Source: Heterocephalus glaber (taxonomy: Eukaryota > Chordata > Mammalia > Rodentia > Bathyergidae). Taken from it: 64,000 nt of DNA. Of the stretch, positions 33,601 to 48,600 are shown one piece after another. How positions within the stretch are numbered: the stretch's first letter is position 1; every line of letters starts with the position of its first letter. Where the stretch lies: NCBI RefSeq assembly GCF_000247695.1, contig NW_004624855.1, forward strand, positions 3,176,171 through 3,240,170. Direction: 5' to 3'. A model generated the notes under the pieces. It saw nothing but the letters and a program-made list of their open reading frames with translations. It did not search any database and was not told the DNA's origin. The position numbers and the translations under genes are program-made.

Positions 33601-36600
33601 CTATGCTCTAACTCACAATCCTCCTTGGTCACCCTCCCATAGTGCTGAGATTATAGGTGTGTGCTACAATGCCCGGCTTCATGTAACTTTTGTTTTGTTT
33701 TTTGGTACCAGGGATCGAACTCAGGACCTTGCGCTTGCGAGGCAGGTAGTGGAACCAATGAGCTAAGTCCGCAGCCCTCATGTAACTTCTTTATGTGATT
33801 AATATACTGTTGAGCTGCCAAATGGACATTGGGGCCTAAGTTTTTAAAAATTTATTATTGATATATAGTCAAGATTTTACTGTTATAAAACCTCACCCAT
33901 ACATCACAAAGATCAGTAGTTACTTAACAAATGCAAATATTAACATGGAAATATCTGACAAACTACAAGTATCATGCCATCAATACATTTATTTCCAAGT
34001 GCTATAGCCATATACTATAAAACCTATATACATAGCAAATGCAAAAGTATAATTCAAAGCCCAAATAGTTTAATAAAACTTTACTGCCTTTTTTTTTTAG
34101 CCTCAGCAATAGCTGAAATTATTGTTTTTCAAGGGATATAAGTATATAATTGTGATTTGCATGGGGAGAGTATGACACTCTTGTCATTGTGTTCAGTCCA
34201 TGACCTTCTTGGTTAAATACATTTCTTTTATTCTAGTATTTCCTTCTTCTAGTGGGCTTTTACTTGCCTAATACATTACACTTCAGAATAGATGATACCA
34301 TCAAACCTTAGAATTTTAAAAATGGGAGTTTTTCGGCAATTCTCATTCTTTCAAGTAGTGCTGTAAGGTTGTTTTACCTGTACTTGTATATAATTCAACA
34401 GAAGGTTGGTAATTGGGATTCCTTAAAAAATCTGGTAAAGTAAAACCTGCTCAAAGACATCCTAGTGGCTTGAAACCCACTGTGTTAGCAGGTGATAAAG
34501 GTTAGGGTTAGGCACAGGCACAACAATTCTAATCGGTGGTGTTCTTCATTGCTGTTGCAGCTTCAGATTTCCCCGTCTCCCACGGGCATCCTCAGATATT
34601 AGCCTCCACTGAATAAGCACTTCAGAAATCAAACAATCAGGAAATAAGATAGACATCATCATTACAGTGCAATCCCTTCCATTTGGCTGCCCTATGCTCC
34701 AACAACTCTTTCTTGCAAAGCACACAGCATTGGCATTTTACAACTATCCTTAAAATTCTCTCCCCGTTTATAGGAATTAACTAAAGATTAGGAAAAAATT
34801 GACAATTGTAAAATACATTAATTTGTGACCTGATTTAACCTAATACAAAACCCTCAAAACTACTGAAATAAAGGTTTGGTTTAAAAAGTCCTTTTTTTTT
34901 TCTTGAGACAGGGTCTTGCTATGTATTTCAGGCTGCCCTTGAACTTACATCCTCCTCCAGTCTCAGCCTCAGGAGTGCTGGGATTACAGGTGTGTGGCAC
35001 CACACTTGGCTAAAAAGTCATCATTATGTAATGCCTGCTCTAAGATAATCTTATCATTTCTAAAAACTAGTGATACCTAAAACAAATCTTGACAAAGTCT
35101 GATTTCTTAAACATTCTGTAATTTTGTTTTAGGTTTTTTTTCTGGTACTGGGGATCAAACGTGGGACCTTGTGCTTACAAGGCAGGCAGCGGAACCACTT
35201 AGCTAACTTCCCCAGCCCTGTAATTATGTTTATTAATCATCTCATGTAAAATTTGTGTTGTACTCATCAGATCACAAAAAAGTGAGGGTGGGGGTGTATA
35301 CAGTAGTAGAGCATGTGTAAAGTCCTGAGTTCAGTCCCCACCACTGCTGTCCTCCATCCCACAAAAAAGAGCTGAAGATGTAGCTCAATGATAAGAGTAG
35401 TAGCTCAGCGATGAGTGCTTACCTGAGATTGACTCAGCACCATGAATGAATGAATTAATGAATGAAAAGAATTACAAGTAAATGTTTCAAAAATGAATAA
35501 AGTGTTACTCCTTTCATTCAAATGTTTTTGGGATATTTTTCTAAAGTCACAAAATGCCCACCAAGCAGTGTCACCTCTCTATAACCCTAGCTATTCAGGA
35601 GGCTAAGGCAGAAGGATCACAAGTGTAAGGCCAATCCTGGAAACTTTAGCAAGACCCTGTCTCAAAATAAAGAAATAAACAGCCTAGAAATCTAGGCACC
35701 TAGGGTGTTCCAGGTTTGATGGTTTGATCCCCAGTACAGAAAACAAACGTAACAAAAATACCCAACCCATTTCTAAAACCAAATAACCCACAAAGCAAAT
35801 AAATCAGGAAATACTTCAAGAGAGCAATTTGTAAAAAAGAATGAACATCGTATATTATCATGGTAAAGGTAGCAAGATTGTTTTAAAGAGATACATAAAA
35901 TTACCTAAATGATTAAATGCAAACTGAAAACTGCCGAAATACTGAAACACACCCTGTAAAAACTCTAAAATGTATCATAAAATATTTTTAACTACTGGAC
36001 AAGATAATTTAGGGAATTTTCCTCCTTCAAAACAGAAAAATACGGGCTGAGATTTAGCTCAGTGGCACTGTGTTTGATCCCCAGTGCCAAAAAAACCCCC
36101 AAAACAATCCCAGAATAATAGTGAAGTGTAAGCCCCCCAAATCTTCTATTTGAATTATTTATTCCACATTGAATATTACTGACTGAACATTACTTGTTCC
36201 AAATGAGTGATATATTTATAGTACCTGATGTTCTCTGGTTTATATATAGCCTAATTTTACAAAACAACCATTTGTAGATGATTAAATTATGATTAACAGA
36301 TTCTATGTAATAATTTAAAATGTACTGTAGATGTACTAAAAAATGCTCCAAGGTGGGTGGAGGACAAGCTGCAAGTTATCTGTATGAACAGTGTAACATG
36401 TTTATTAACATACATAAAATGATTATATATATATGTATATACACAAATGATCTTGATACCCAAGAAATTTAACACCAGTTACTGCTCCTGGAGAGGAGAA
36501 TGTGGAAGGTAGGTAGAGACCACATCCAGGAGTGACACTCATCTCTCATATCCACTTTTCTCTGGTGTTTCAATTTTATACGTGAACATTATCTTAGGAG

Positions 36601-39600
36601 AAAAGCTTAACAATAACAAGAATAAAAGACCATGGACCTCTAAGTTGACTGGCACCTAAATGGCTAAATTTGACTCTAAGTTAATGATGCATTTTATGAA
36701 TTACTTTACCTGTTAAAAATATATTTAAGCCTTTGCTACTATGGTTTTAAAAGGCATGAAATAAATACAAAACACTTAATATGGGCATAAGCTAATTTCA
36801 AACACATGTGCTTACTTACCCTCCAAACCTCACAAATAGTGAGAATTTTAGAGACGTATTTCTTGAAGTCACATAAATCGCTTCTTCAACCCACCCTCTC
36901 CCACAATCAGTTCCCTAAGCACAAACATACAAGATACTTACAATTGATTTGAATGATTAAGAGAGAACTTAAGTCAACCTTGTTAAAAATGCACTTAAAC
37001 GTTGAGACAAGCTGGAACATTTATCTTGCACTCATCTTAGACTTCATTATCACCAAGCAAAAATTCAAATTGGTGACTTATAGAATGATCTGACGAAAAA
37101 AATTCACCTCCAGGACTGGATGGAAGCATGAAGAAAATGCCTCATTTATCTAAATGATCAAATGAATTTGCTAGAAATGGTCACTATACCTTGTTTTTTT
37201 CCCAATTCATAAAAATGTCTCACTTAGGGAGCCCACAGTTCCAACACATTATTTCCCCAATCTTCTGGCAGGCACCTTGTGAGACTGTCCCACATGCTAT
37301 TGCAATATCCTGGGACAAAGTGTCAAAACGTAACGAGTGTCAAGTCTCCTTGTTTTTTATGTACCAGCCGGAATAAAGTAGGTCTTTTAAAAATGAGACA
37401 CTTCTCCTTCACTTTGAAGAGCACAACCAATTTTCCAAAATGAATCTCTCTCCACAGCACCCCCCCAAATTAAAATGTTAAAGAGTACAACAAAATCATC
37501 ATAGTATTCCTTAAACTTAAAAAAAAAAAACAACTATTTCAAGGCACATTTAATTTAATATCAGAAGTGTTAACACAAAAGGCCCAAATACAATGAAGGA
37601 ACACATTCCCCCATTAACACCAAAGACAACGCTCTTTTAACATGTGCCTGTTGAATGAGATGAGGGTTTCATAAAGTTCACTACTGAAAAAAAATTATGC
37701 AGTGAGTCTCATCACAGCCAATATCCTTATACAATCTAGTTGTGAAATGAATGTTTATAATGCTTTCAACAGTTTAAGCCTGAAATCTGATACCACTCCT
37801 TCATGTTTGTACAGTCCTTGGTTAAGATTATCTACAGTTTTTGAAACCATTCAAAGAACAAACCATTGATTAAAACGATATTAATTTAGGCTCTATTAAG
37901 TAATATAGAGCCCTAAGGCTAAATGGTTAAATATATGTATTACTTTACCAACATCTATTATTTCTTTTGTGACTATTCAAGTTGGTTCTTAGCAAATAAA
38001 CCCTTTAAAGGCAAAATTCACCTCATTTGAGTTTTGACCCAGAAGTTCAACAACAATCACGAAGTCCACAGTCTTATTGGCAAAACTGATATACAGTGTC
38101 TCTAAGTCACTATGCTCAAGGTTAAGAGCGATGCATATTCCGTTTTTACATTTAACTGGAATTTTACATGTTCAATTCATGATTTGAAATCTCTAGGTTT
38201 TCAATCCTCCAAACTGTCTGAAGACACAGTGTGCCACAGACTAAAGACTTCTGTTTCTCCCTCTATTTTCTTCAAACAGAAACATTTCTCAAGTGTCTAC
38301 ATGTTCTAGAAGGGGAATTTTTCGAAGGTGGCCTCTTCTTCGGAATAGTCCGATGGCATCAGGCCTCTGAAGCAAGGGGAAGGGGAAGAAAAAAAAGCTG
38401 AAACACAAGGTTCATCTGGTAAGTTTTACATTAACCATTACAAGCTGGACAGTATAAGAATGTGGCTTTTTTTTTTTTTGCTCAAAAAGTCTGAGTCTTG
38501 GTGTGCAAACGAGTACTTGGCTGTCCCACCACAGCTTTCTCGTAGTGGGACTGTCAGGGAAGTCTTGACTGGGGAGTATGATTTGTTTACCTATCAGGCG
38601 TAAACTTCCAGGCACTCAGTTCATTTTGGGCTTGTTCCAGTTTGTCTTTAGTCTGTTCCAGTTCACCTTTCATTTTTAGGAAAAACAAGTTGATCGCTGG
38701 GTCTACCATTGTTGATCTCAGTTGGGCAACACTCGGCTGCTGGACTTGCTTGAGGTACTGGATTTGAGTCTGTGCAAAGCAAAAGAAACGATTACTACCA
38801 AATCAAAGGAAATATGTAAGAAAATGGGGAAAATGTCCCTTCATTAACTTGATTTGCCAGCTCATTTATTAAATCCTATATCCTATCATCTTCAAGTTTT
38901 CCCTAGGGGGTAAGAGGTCTAGCTCCATGGCACAGCACATGTATGCAAGACCCTGGGTTCAATCCTCAGCACAAAACTAAAAAGAAATGAAAAACCTCTA
39001 GTACAAGTAAAATTTAAAAAAACTAATTTACTTAAGAATATTCATATAGGAATTGTGTCCATCTGATTCTATTTCCATACTTGGGGACTTTCTTATCTTT
39101 GAGGCAAGATCTCACTATGTAGTTCAGGCTGCCCTTGAACTCTATGTAGCCCAGGCTGGCCTCGAACTCAAAGCGTTCCTCCTGCCTCAGCCTGCCGAGT
39201 GCTGGGATCACAGGTGTGTGCCACCATGCCTGGCCCATACTTAGGACTTTTAAAAGCCAAAGAAGTACCCCCACCAAAGTTTATATGTACTAAAGATGCT
39301 GACACTCCCTGGGGAAAAAGAAAACGAAGCTTAAAATATCAATCATAAAAAGAGCCAGTGACGTCTTAGCTCATTTAATTTTTGTTCATTCTACATAAAA
39401 ATTCCCCTAAAAATACACCGGATACAAAATTATATTTAAACATATTTGCATTTCATAAATTAAAGGTATATAGCTAATGTAAGTTGTGATGTAACTTTGT
39501 AATAGCAAAATTCAATAGCACCTTAAGACAAATATGTAATTCATTTTTTTCCCTTCTGAGTAATTTGAATCACAGAATTATAAAGCTGGAAGGTACTGAC

Positions 39601-42600
39601 CTAGTCTAAAATACAATTTTTGAGAGATTAAACATCCCGCTTGCTCAAGGATACAGTAAGGTCAGTGCCAGTACTGTAACTAAAATTCAGCTCTCAGGCC
39701 TCCTGATTCCAGGTCTAGAGCTTCTTCCACCATTTTAGAACCCCTCTACTCATATGAAACCTTCAAATTCGATTTCAGTTTTACTATTTTACTAGCACAC
39801 TAAAAATAACTTCTAAAATATGAAATACAGTTGTTAGCATTTAATCCATCACTTTTTTCATACCAAAAGAACTGTTTCAAGATCCGGCTCCACACTAAGG
39901 CTTAAATAGGATAAAAGTTAAAATTTCCTACCATACATTTAAAATAAGGCACAAATACATTAAGTGCACTGAAAATATTTTTAATTACTGTTTCACTGTG
40001 CAAGCAGAAATGTTCAACTTAATGGAGATTTTAAAAGTGTAATTCATTTCAAACAAGTACAACTGCTCAGTTATACTTATGGCTAACTACTAAAATAATT
40101 TAGCCAGGTGTAGTGGCGTATGCCTTTTATCCCAGCATTCAGGAGGCTGAGGCAGGAAGATTGTGCCAAGTTTGAGGCCAGCCTGGGCCACATAGTGAGT
40201 TCAAGGCCAGCCTGCACTATACAGTAAGACCCTGTCTCAAAAAACAAAACAAAACAGATAATTTAATGCAGGAAGAATAAAGCATGTCTGATAGTATATG
40301 TCATATGCTGATAAACAAATAAAACAGTGTCTACAGTTTGCATTGTCCTAATCAATACTTTTTGGTCATGTAAAGAGAAACACAGATGACTAGAATAAAT
40401 TCCATGTGCTAGGGAAGAGAACACAGAGTAAAGTATCTTAAAAGTTTTATTTCCAAGCTATTCTGAGGTGACTTATAAATGAAACAGAAAACAGGAAAGC
40501 CAATCCTAACACTGAGGAAGTCGAGGCAGGAGGATCGTTTTGAGTTCAAGGCCAGCCTGGGCCACACAGTGAGTTCAGTGTGAAATGCATAGCAAGACCT
40601 TGTCTCAAAAAACAAAACAAAAGGAAAAATAGGAAAACCGAGGAAAGCAAAACTGATTAATTTTTATTTATAAACACAGAGCTAAACAAGTATTATAAAA
40701 ATCGAAGATGGGGCCAGGAATTTAGGTCAGTGGTTTTGCCGCCTGCTGCGCAAGCGCAAGGACTCAAATTCGATCTCCAGTACCAAAAAAAAAAAAGCCC
40801 AATAAAAATCGAAGATGTAGCTCTGTGGTACAGCGTTTGCCTAGTATGCTCAAGGCCTGTGTTTCCATTCTCAGGATAAAAAAGAAAAAAAAAGTCAAGA
40901 TCAGTAGCTATTTCTTTGGCGTAATTAGGACCTGGGTTCATTCCCAAGTACCACAAAACAAAACAAAACAATCCCAAACACTACCAAGTGACTTGGCAAA
41001 GACAAAGAAGAAATAAAGAATTATATAAGTAAGGGCCAGGGGCATGGTTCAGTGGTAGAGCGCTTGCCCAGCATGTAATGCAAGACGCTGGGTTCAACCC
41101 CTAGCATTACATAATTAAATGTTTAAAGAGAAAGTAAGTATGTCAGGCAAACAGAAGACCTATACAGAAATAACAGATTCCTAGAAACGTATTTTATTTT
41201 TTTACACTTAGCAACACTGAAGATAAAAGTGGCAATTCCTTTTTCAAAGGTAGAATACAATCCTTACAGTATTTCTTCCATTCTCAAGGGAGTAGGAAGA
41301 GAACTCTCCTGACCCAGGTCAATCCCTTCAACTATGTATTTGTTTAACCTACTCCGCCTGCCTCCTCTGGAACCTTTATCTCAACCTTTCCACCCTTTGA
41401 ATTCTCTGTCTCTAAGCTTGCATTTCATAGCTCCTCTAGAGTCTAAACATTTTCCAAAATGTCTCTCCTTAAACTCTCTCAATCTTGTATAACTACCACC
41501 TAGAAACTCTTAGTATTAATCGAATCTCATTAAAGAAAAAATCTTAGCCATGTCTCTATTTGACATAGCATCTGCTGTCAACTGCAACCCTGCTCTGCCC
41601 CAACCCTCAACTGAAATAGGTTTCACTAAAGTGGCCCTAATTGCTAAATCCAACAATTTAAAATTTGAATTCTACTGAAACTTACTTTTGCCTTTAACAT
41701 TAACAACCATTTTCTTTACCTCCCCCCACTACCGGGGATCGAAATCAGGACCTTGTACTTGTGAGGCAGGTGATGGCACCACTGAGCTAAAGCCCATTTC
41801 TTTACGGGGGGGGGGGGGGGGAGTAGAACTGCATTTCCTCAATCTAATATTATAGTCTGCTCTTCTTTCTTTTTTCATTTTTGGTACCAGGGATTGAACT
41901 TGGGACCTTGCACTTGCGAGGCAGGCGCCGGAACCACCGAGCTAAAATCCCCAGCCCGTCTGCTCTTCTTTTAAAAATCACCTTTTTGATAGGCTCTACC
42001 TAGTAGCATCATCCTCAGCCACACAAAAGACAAACGATAATCTGTGACACTTCCCTAAATTTACTCATTCCTTCCCCCAAAGTCGGACCAAGTACGTCCT
42101 ATTGATTGTACCTTCAAAATACCCTATGACCTTCCCTGCCACCACCAGTGGCTTTGTTATCACATCTGGACTTGTTTTTTTATTCCTCTGGACTATTTTT
42201 AGAGTCTTGCAACTAGTTTTCTTGTTGCAGACTTATTTTTTTCTCAAATGTATCCTTCATACTCAAGCTAATGATCCAACTAGATGCTTACCTGATCAAC
42301 CACATAAATTTCCTGCTTAAAAATCTTTTGGTGGGGCTGGGGCTAAAATTTAGCTCAGTGGTTCTGCCGCCTGCCTCGCAAGTGCAAGGTCCCCGATCCC
42401 CAGTACCCCCCCCCCAAAAAAGGGTGACTAAACATTACCCACCCAAGGTTTTGTCCAGGTGTAATGATCAAAACTGCCACTCTGTGTAGAACATCTGGAG
42501 ATACTAACCCGAGTCAACAGCAGATTATCTGAGCAACTGGTAATAACTGCCATAGCCTGCCTTGAAAGTGCAAGGTCCCGAGTTCCATCCCCGGTACCAA

Positions 42601-45600
42601 AAAAAAAACCTGCCAGATCTACAGTATCAAGAATAGCAATCAGGAAGAAGGAATTTATGACTCTAGTGATCTGCCATTTACATTCTCCCAGGTACATTCT
42701 GAAAGATTCTTTTTTTTCTTTACATAAAAGTGAAATATGTTAGGCCGAGGATTTAGTTCAGTGGTTTTGCCACCTGCTGCGCAAGCACAAGGACCCAAGT
42801 TCGATCCCTGGTACCCAAAAAAAAAAAAAAAAAAAGTGAAATACGTTAAGGTACCAATTAGTAATGGTGAAGAAAGAAGTAGCAGTAGCAATGAAAATCA
42901 AAACTGAACTCATAAAAACAAAGGAGAAAAAATGGTAATGTAAAGAAACGAGAGGCTACTCTTTAACAAAGTAAGAGGTGAGGAAGTCATTTGCAAAAGT
43001 CAAAGAAGGAATAGGAAATGCAGACAATCTCTGAACAGAAAGTAAAAGGATTATGACAAAGCACTAAAAAACATTCCACTGAGAGAAGAAATAAGACTGT
43101 GTCTACATATTTTAAGTGTCTCCAGGGACCAGAACAATGACTCACACAGAAGATTTTAATAAATCTTGAAGCAAATGGATAGCAAACAAAGAGCTTAAAA
43201 AGACATCCAGATTTTAAAACTAGAAACAAGAGTGGAATGGCTAAGATTATCAAAAAGGGCATTAAGACAGACAAAGACAGATGATCAAACGTCATGAGAT
43301 TTCAGATCTCTGTAGACATGGCAAATAGTATGCATGAAAGTGCTAATGATTAAAAGCAGAAGTTGCTGATGCTAGAACGAACAGTTTTATGCAGAGGGTC
43401 AAGAGTAGAATATACTAGTAACCCTGTCCAGACAGTGGACATTAAGCAATAAAGATGATTTTTTAATTGATTATACCCCCAGATTATGAAGCAATATGAA
43501 TAAATACCTGGAATGGTTATAATAATTCTCAGCATAAAAATTTCAAAGGATGCTTTCTTGCCCACAAAAAATTTTTTTAATCCAGTAAGACACTCTGTAT
43601 GAGTTTAGCTTTAGCATATTTACAACCGAAGTGTATAGAACTTTAATAAAATATACACTTACAGTCACCATTAACATAAAGTATTTCAAATTGACATGTA
43701 ATAATTTGGATTAATCTCTCTCAAGTAAAGGCTTACACAATTTGAAATACTTACAGTACACTCTTGCATCTCTTGTTCCTTGGTTGCTAGTCGCATTACA
43801 AGGATGTTTTCCCTACGTGCAGACTCTTGCTGTTGCTGCTTTAGCTTTTCTTCAGATTCCCGTAAGCCAGTTACATCATTTGCTGATGATTGAAAGAAAA
43901 AAATAACAAAAAATTATGAACATAATTTCAAGGCCAAACTGAGCTAACCAAAAAGAAAGTTCTATTTCAGTCAAAATAATAAAAAACTGCCTGAAAAAAA
44001 TTCAAGTCTCTGATTTTCATTCTATTTTTAAAACAAGGATTAGTTTCTGATCATGAAAGCTTCTTTAGGAAGCAATGGTAATACTGCTTCACACTACTAA
44101 CACTAGTTTGAATTATGGGTTTTTGTTGTTGAGCCAGGGTCTTGCTCTGTAGTTCAGGCTGGCACTGAACTCACTATGTCTACAGTATTCAGAAAAATGC
44201 CAATTAGTATTTTCTAACCCATTCAATATAAAAATGCCTACATGTATATAAATAACTATATGAACTAGTGGTTAAAGGTTTCATAATGTGGGCCAGGGAT
44301 TTAGTTCAGTGGTTCCACCTTCCACCGCCTGCCTAACTACAAGGACCCAAGTTTGATCCCCGGTACCAAAAAAAAAAAAAAAAAAAGCTTTCATAATGTT
44401 CACAACTTCTATAAATAATTCAGCTATGTATTATTAAAATTTCAAGGCATTAAGCTTTTGAACTTGGAAAACTATACTTATAAATAATGTACTTTTTAAT
44501 ACAAAGGGTGTATTATTTGAATTCAATGAAAAGTGACACTAAAATTGTTTAGAATTATTTCTTTTATTGGGTTTTTTTATTTTTTGTGGTACCAGGGATC
44601 AAACTTGGGATCTTGTGTTTGTAAGGCAGGCGGTGGAACCACTGAGCTAAATCCTTGGCCCATTAGCGGTATTTTTTTTTAGCAGATTTTGAAAAAACTT
44701 TATATAGCTATACCCAAATGTTACAATTTAAATCCTCATGAATCTATTACTGGTTACTTCTACATACTTTCCTTATATGTTTCAATTCAAACCCCTAAGT
44801 AGGAAACAAGCATGGATCAAGAAAAGTTTGCAGTAGTTTTAAATTATCCTAATACATGCTCTCAGAACCTTGCACTTAGCACAAGGTCCTGAGTTTGATC
44901 CCCGGTACCACAAAAAAAAAAAAAAAACCAACTAAATAAAATAAACAAAAAACTACATTTGCTTTAGTAAAGCCAATTATCCCATTTTTTACAACAATCT
45001 AAAAAGAGATGACTATTCAGTCTTTAGGAAGCTAAAACTCAAACTTACAGTTAAGATCTGTGTACTTGCCCTCCAAAGCTTGAACATAGGCTTCATATTG
45101 CTTCCATCTAATGAAAAAAATTCATGTCAGCTATTACACTGAAATTGCTTTTATTAAATATACTAGAAAATCATTCATAAACTTATAAATTTAGGTACTC
45201 CTGAGAATTCTGTTGCATTACTTTGGGGGGGGGGGCGCGGTTTACTCAAGATTGAACTCAGGTCCTCAGGCTTGCCAGGCAGGCACCGTGAGCTATATCC
45301 TCGGCCCCACTGCATTACTTTTAATTGAGATAATTATAAATATAACTTAACCAATAATAAATTATTCACCTCATTATTCCTTCTCAATTTACAGGAGACA
45401 AGTAATAGGAGACAGAAAAGTCTGAGAATATACTGAGCTTGGTCTTCCAGGTGAGATCATATCTCAGATTAATTTTTGTATTATTGACACATGGATGGAC
45501 AGTGCCTAGATTACAGATGTTGAATAATAATCCTATATCACCTTCATATATATTATCTGTCTAAAATAAAAGGCATATAAGATATACATATGCCTATGGC

Positions 45601-48600
45601 TCTTCTGTGAAAATACATGATTCTCTTTAAAAACACTTATCATTTCTTTGTGTTCAGAACCTTCAAATGTCTCTTCTAGTTCTCTGTAACATAGTATTAA
45701 TTTCTGCCTATAAATAAAGGAGAAAGCTGGGTGTGGTAACTCATGCTTGTATTTCCAGCACTCAGGAGGCTAAGGCACAAGGATCTAGAATTCAAGGCCA
45801 GTCTGAGCTCTATCAGACCCTGTCACAAAAAAACAAAAAAGACCCAGGTGTGGTGGTACACGCCTGTAGTCCCAGCACTTGGGAGAGGGTGAGGCCAGCC
45901 TGGGCTACATAGTTTGAGTTCAGGGCTGGGGATTTTAGCTCAGTGGCATTGCGCCTGCCTCACAGTGAGTTCAAGGCCAGCCTGAAACATACAGACAAGA
46001 CCCTGAAAAAAAAAAAAGTAAGAAAAAGAAAGAAAACAAAAAAACCCCCAAAATTTAAAAAGGGACCAGGCATGGTGGCTCATGCCTGTAATTCCAGCAC
46101 TCTGAGAGGCTTAGCCAGAAGGATTGCAAGTAGCCCAGCCTGGGCAACTTAGCAAGACCATCTAAAAATAAAAATTACAAAAAGGACTAGGGATATAGGT
46201 CAGTGTGAAGGTTCTGGGTTCACTCTCTAGTACAAAAAAAAAAAAACAAAAACCTAATTGGGAGGAACAAGCTGCATATGCTCTCAGGATGTGAGGGGAC
46301 TTTTCTTCCTTGTTTTAGCTCTCTACCTGAAATATATAGGTTATTACTTCCTCGCAATTACTGCAGATGAATAATAAACTTTTCCCAGTTGCTTATGTGT
46401 TAAGCAACCTCCAACAGAGAATACTGTGCCCTGAATATCTATTATCCTGCTTCTTAAGAGCTATGTTTTCTAGCTGCTCTTCCAATTACAGCTAATTAAA
46501 ATTTAATTTTAAATTAGAAAATGATTTTATTATCAAGGTATGCTACAAGATTATAAAATTATAATATAATGAGCAAAAACATACTTCACAATAAGCTAAT
46601 CAACTTCCTATGTAAAGATTACTGTCCAGCCAAAGTGATGCTCCTTTATATGGCCTCTGCACTTAAGGATACATACAGGAGTTTATCAAATGTCTGGGGA
46701 TGAATAAAAGTCTTCTGTGGAGGCTAAGTATAAAAGAACTATTTCAAAGGAATAGAAAACTATAAAAGCTTATGAAAGAACATATTAAAAGAACAGAAAG
46801 TACAAACTGGTTAAGTAGTTGGTTTAAAATCATGAGGGAATTAAAAAGAAAGAACTCACTTAAAAGGCTTAAATGAGAATTTCCTAAAGGCAAAACTGAG
46901 TGATTTGGAAACCTTAAAGATTATTTACTGTAAAAATTTCTACTATGATTGTTATTAAGATTACTCTTTTTGGGCCAGGAATTTAGCTCAGTGGTTCCGG
47001 TGCCTGCCTCGCAAGCACAAGGTCCCAAATTCAATCCCTGGTACCAAAAAGAAAAAAGAAAAAAAGATTACTTTTTCTCCCTAAGGTTAAATCAAGAAAA
47101 AGACCAGGGAATCAGTGTTTCGAAGCCACTATGAAACCAGCCTGAACAACACAAACACAAACTCATCAAAAACAAAACAGACTAGCCAGAGGAATTATCC
47201 AGAAAGCAAACTAAAAGGTAAGGAGTGTACCTTATCAAAGTACAAAAGAGCCATCACACCATCTGATGGCTGGCCATGTATCACAAGCAAGTGTCTTTTT
47301 GACAGGAGACGACAGGAATGATATTTTCAATGGAAACTTTCCTATTCATGGAACCACAGCAAAGAAAGCTAGAACTCAAGGCCAAGGAGTGTACTTCAGT
47401 GGCAGAGCACTTGCGTAGTAGGCACAAGGCCCTGGGTTTAAGCCTTAGCACCAGAAGACAAAGCCCTGAAGTCCATAAGTGTAGCTTAGTACAAGTGAAG
47501 GAGGAAAATTACCAAACTCCAAGAAACAATGAAATACATCATCTTGTCTACCTAACATGCAAAGTATCTCTCTCCCACTCAGCCTATTAAAATCGTTTAA
47601 TTCTTCAAATAAAACTTCCTTGAAATTTCTAGAGAAAAAAGTCACTGACTTTCCAAAGGTTGTCCTGGAAAATATTCATTTTAAGGACAGGGATGTAGGT
47701 CAGTGGCACTGTGCCTCCTGGCAAGCTCAAGGTCCTGAGTTCAATTCCCAGTATCGGAAAAACAAAAACAAAAAAATCCCAACTATTAATTTTATCTAAA
47801 GTTATCAAGTCAAAAACTTACTAACCACAATAATAAAACACAGAATATATTTAAATTATAACAAACACTACATAAAGTACCACAAAGTCGTACTTGACAA
47901 TATGTACTTCTAAAACACTTATATGATAGTCACAGAAATTCAAAACTAGAAGTAATCTCAACCACTCCAATTTGTACAAGAAAAAATGAAGGACATTAAG
48001 TTAAATGAATGGGCCTCGGCCATACTTAGGACAAAGAGTTAAGTTCATTTCACTAGTAAAAAATGTATTTCTTCCATACTAGAAATCATGTTTTAGGATC
48101 ACAGTTTTTTCAAATGTTAGATACAAAAGGAAAAACTACATCAAAAGAAGCCTATTAATTTGTTAAACTGAAAGTTTCTTAAGAGGGTTTTGCCCTACAA
48201 GTTATACACTTTGTACAAATGCTTCCCAAGTAACAATTCTGAACATTTTACACCTCTAGGGGAGAAAAAAATTCAGATTCTATTGGAAAAAAATTTTTTT
48301 TTCTTCAAACAGGGTGTCACCATGTAGTTCAGGCTGGCCTTGAACTCATGGCGATCCTCCTACCTCAGCCTCCTAAGTGCTGGTATTACAGATGTGTGCT
48401 ACGACACTTAGCCAGATTCTGTTAATTTAAAAGTCACCCATGCTAATGTTGTAGTTCTTGAAAGTGTTTACCTAAGTGTTTCTATAAAGAACAAACAGGC
48501 CAGCAAACATATTTAAAAAGTATATTAAGTGACTTGATAAAAACAAAATATTTCACGTAAACATTGCAGCATAAATCTCAATATAATGTTCTATAGAAAT

